From Chrysomallon squamiferum (Eukaryota; Mollusca; Gastropoda; Neomphalida; Peltospiridae): a stretch of 62,000 nt of DNA. The translations under genes were made by a program, and so were the position numbers. Below, one piece after another: positions 60,890-62,000 of this stretch. The notes under the pieces are model-generated. The model saw nothing but the letters and a program-made list of their open reading frames with translations. It was not told where the DNA came from and searched no databases. How positions within the stretch are numbered: position 1 is the first letter of the stretch; each line of letters opens with the position of its first letter. The stretch lies in assembly GCA_012295275.1 (NCBI GenBank), contig CM022669.1, forward strand, positions 4,251,777 through 4,313,776. The letters run 5' to 3'.

Positions 60890-61607
60890 CATTTGATATC
60901 TTGGCCCTACTCCAAAACAGTGCATAGCTGTCTGGCCCCCTCTCTCCAAAAGGTTGCCGACCCCTGCATTAATGGTTCTTTTCTTCTCTATACACTAACA
61001 ATAAACGTTTTACGCCTGGTAGTTGATAATACTGATAACAACATTACGGATTATGGGTCGTTAATTTATTAATGCATTCGCACAAATAGCCAGATATTTT
61101 ACTACATAAATAATTAATTGAACTAGATCTTATATCCTAACTGAAGAAAAACGTATTTACGAATAAATCTCCGTAACAAAAAAATTGAATAATATCTACT
61201 TCTACTCAGTGACACGACACATTAATTTATCGACGGCTTGTTTAGTCGTTTCCTGCCCGCGAGAAGGTTATCAAAGAGATCACGTGTTGCTAACTGATAA
61301 GAGCAAATCGCTATTTTACAGCAGCGTTTTCTCTTACTCATCTCTGTTATTATCTGACTCTAACAGTATTAAATAAAAAAATGTACTGAAATTCTGTTAA
61401 TTCCTTTATACATTTTTTATCTTTTTATTATTATTATTATACATTTTTTATTATTATAATTATTATTTTTTTTTTTAGGTACATTCCTTTCTTTCTCAGC
61501 TTTTTCTTGTACTTCATGGGATGCTTCACAGCCAATAAAAATCCACCAAAACAAAGCACATCCTTAAACTGGTGGCTGTTGTTAATATTCAGTGCCGTTT
61601 ATTACTG
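56236..61607 (+). CDS. CLN6: CLN6 transmembrane ER protein (partial: C-terminal part lies outside the window)
   Basis: Six exons: 56236-56282, 57637-57739, 58069-58167, 59234-59422, 59776-59831 and 61479-61607. All junctions are in phase, giving 207 codons. Human CLN6 has 311 residues, so roughly 100 remain beyond 62000. Recognition rests on family-specific segments: [53 protein letters not shown] and SFELLY. CLN6 is a multi-pass ER membrane protein. In mammals it works with CLN8 to move newly made lysosomal enzymes from ER to Golgi, and its loss causes neuronal ceroid lipofuscinosis. Hydrophobic segments are visible in exons 2-4 and 6. The short N-terminus is Arg/Lys-rich. Intron 5 contains a deleted Tigger element and a hAT end. 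Confidence 0.93.
57637..57739 (+). CDS. CLN6: CLN6 exon 2
   Basis: The acceptor is GTTATTTAACAG and the donor GCAGCG|GTTTGT, phase 0. It encodes the conserved start of the first membrane region, ending DFGRPIAA. Confidence 0.88.
58069..58167 (+). CDS. CLN6: CLN6 exon 3
   Basis: The acceptor is CGTTGCAG and the donor CTAAAG|GTACGT. Its 33 codons include the family hallmark [17 protein letters not shown]. Confidence 0.93.
58385..58960 (+). repeat. Trinucleotide-repeat block in CLN6 intron 3
   Basis: (TTTA)n, then AGT, ATC, AGT again, ATC, TTG and ATT runs in series over nearly 600 bases. The other CLN6 introns hold (TTTC)n at 57262-57300, TATG/GGAT at 57818-57900 and TTG at 57979-58000. Confidence 0.9.
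59234..59422 (+). CDS. CLN6: CLN6 exon 4
   Basis: The acceptor is TTTTCCCCAG and the donor GGTCTG|GTAAGT, phase 0. Its 63 codons include [16 protein letters not shown] and HLSVRDNP, both nearly identical to vertebrate CLN6. Confidence 0.95.
59776..59831 (+). CDS. CLN6: CLN6 exon 5
   Basis: The acceptor is TCTTTCCAG and the donor ATGTG|GTATGC, phase 2. It encodes [17 protein letters not shown], matching the conserved loop before the next membrane segment. Confidence 0.92.
60136..60832 (+). mobile_element. Non-autonomous Tigger/pogo-type DNA transposon in CLN6 intron 5
   Basis: Flanked by TA. The left end CATTGGTACCTCGACTTACG and the right end (reverse complement TAGTGTTACCTTGACTTGCA) form imperfect terminal inverted repeats of about 24 bases. 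Inside, 60329-60579 encodes the start of a Tigger transposase: the helix-turn-helix stretch [18 protein letters not shown] and TICTILKQ. The catalytic part is absent, the expected start codon reads ATA, and a few residues are missing from the helix-turn-helix. It is an inactive, internally deleted copy of about 700 bases. Confidence 0.75.
60329..60579 (+). pseudogene. Tigger/pogo transposase N-terminal fragment
   Basis: It resembles the N-terminal psq/CENP-B-type DNA-binding region of Tigger transposases and ends at TAG, well before any DDE domain. Met replaced by Ile at the presumed start and a missing stretch after EKH show decay. No function is expected. Confidence 0.7.
60833..60885 (+). 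repeat. (TA)n(TG)n microsatellite
   Basis: Lies exactly between the Tigger element and the hAT end. Confidence 0.9.
60886..60966 (-). mobile_element. hAT-type transposon end (fragment)
   Basis: The minus strand from 60966 starts CAGGGGTCGGCAACCTTTTG, a terminus typical of hAT elements. About 80 bases of subterminal sequence follow, breaking off in the (TG)n/(TA)n repeat next to the Tigger element. No partner end was found in the window. Confidence 0.6.
61479..61607 (+). CDS. CLN6: CLN6 exon 6
   Basis: A long T-run acceptor ends TTTAG; the donor is TTACTG|GTAAAT, phase 2. It begins WYIPFF and includes MGCFTA, then a hydrophobic stretch ending AVYYW. At least one more exon must lie beyond the window. 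Confidence 0.9.
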
Positions 61608-62000
61608 GTAAATTTCCTATGACTTTTGACAGACCCAGAGAATAAAAAAAAATACACTAATTCATTCAAAATGTATATGCATACATGCATACATACAGGT
61701 AGCCATGCAGAAACGTCTACATGTATATGTACACATGTCAGTTCATACATACATAAACATACAGACATATAGATACTCATACTTTGTCGTATACGATGTT
61801 TACAAGTGTTGAAAAACAATATAAATATTAGTTATTTTATTCATTTTTATATTTACTTATTTATCATTATTAAATGCAGTATTTGAAGTAAATATAGTAA
61901 TATAGCAGAAATAGTAATAGTAGTAGTTGTAGTAGTTGTTATTGTTGCTGTAGATGTATATCTGTGCAAGTCTTTTTTTATTTTTTTTGTTTATCTGTTA

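Overview
This is an animal (eukaryotic) genomic window. It is AT-rich, packed with simple-sequence repeats, and its genes are split by introns of 0.1 to 12 kb with GT..AG boundaries. Multi-domain CBM14 chitin-binding, PAN/Apple and LRR-cap exons, a CLN6 orthologue, a tRNA-derived SINE and Tigger/pogo and hAT remnants fit a lophotrochozoan, most likely a mollusc. The species cannot be named from the sequence. There are no prokaryotic operons and no CRISPR array. All gene models below were built by hand from splice-site consensus and reading-phase continuity, without transcripts.

Layout. (1) 1-13.0 kb is almost gene-free: microsatellites, a 0.87-kb TATG array, a tRNA-derived SINE cluster at 5.2-5.8 kb, a degenerate minisatellite at 7.6-7.9 kb and a 1.2-kb CT-rich tract at 11.7-12.9 kb. 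(2) 13.2-13.0 kb, minus strand: one exon with a signal peptide and a cysteine cluster like an LRR N-terminal cap; the rest of that gene was not found. (3) 20.85-39.43 kb, plus strand: a three-exon secreted protein with seven CBM14 (peritrophin-A) domains. Its first exon lies between the arms of an inverted duplication (17.8-18.9 kb against 23.9-25.5 kb). Its last exon carries a one-base frameshift in a T run. (4) 48.55-45.38 kb, minus strand: a four-exon, 610-residue single-pass membrane protein with a PAN-like N-terminal domain, a long Ser/Thr-rich stalk and a short cytoplasmic tail. (5) 55.16-51.94 kb, minus strand: a five-exon, 393-residue secreted protein I do not recognise, ending in a Gly/Tyr/Lys-rich region. 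(6) 56.24 kb to beyond the window end, plus strand: CLN6, six exons visible and the C-terminal part missing, with a deleted Tigger element and a hAT end inside intron 5.

Three of the five genes encode proteins predicted to be secreted or exposed at the cell surface, and a fourth (the LRR-cap exon) probably does. They share no evident pathway. The CBM14 protein should bind chitin, and the Gly/Tyr-rich protein could be a matrix or adhesive component; calling this a shell or extracellular-matrix neighbourhood would be inference only. CLN6 is an ER housekeeping gene, head-to-head with the Gly/Tyr gene about 1.1 kb away.

The strongest leads are the unrecognised Gly/Tyr protein, the paired cysteine losses and frameshift in the CBM14 protein, the inverted duplication around its first exon, and the SINE family.
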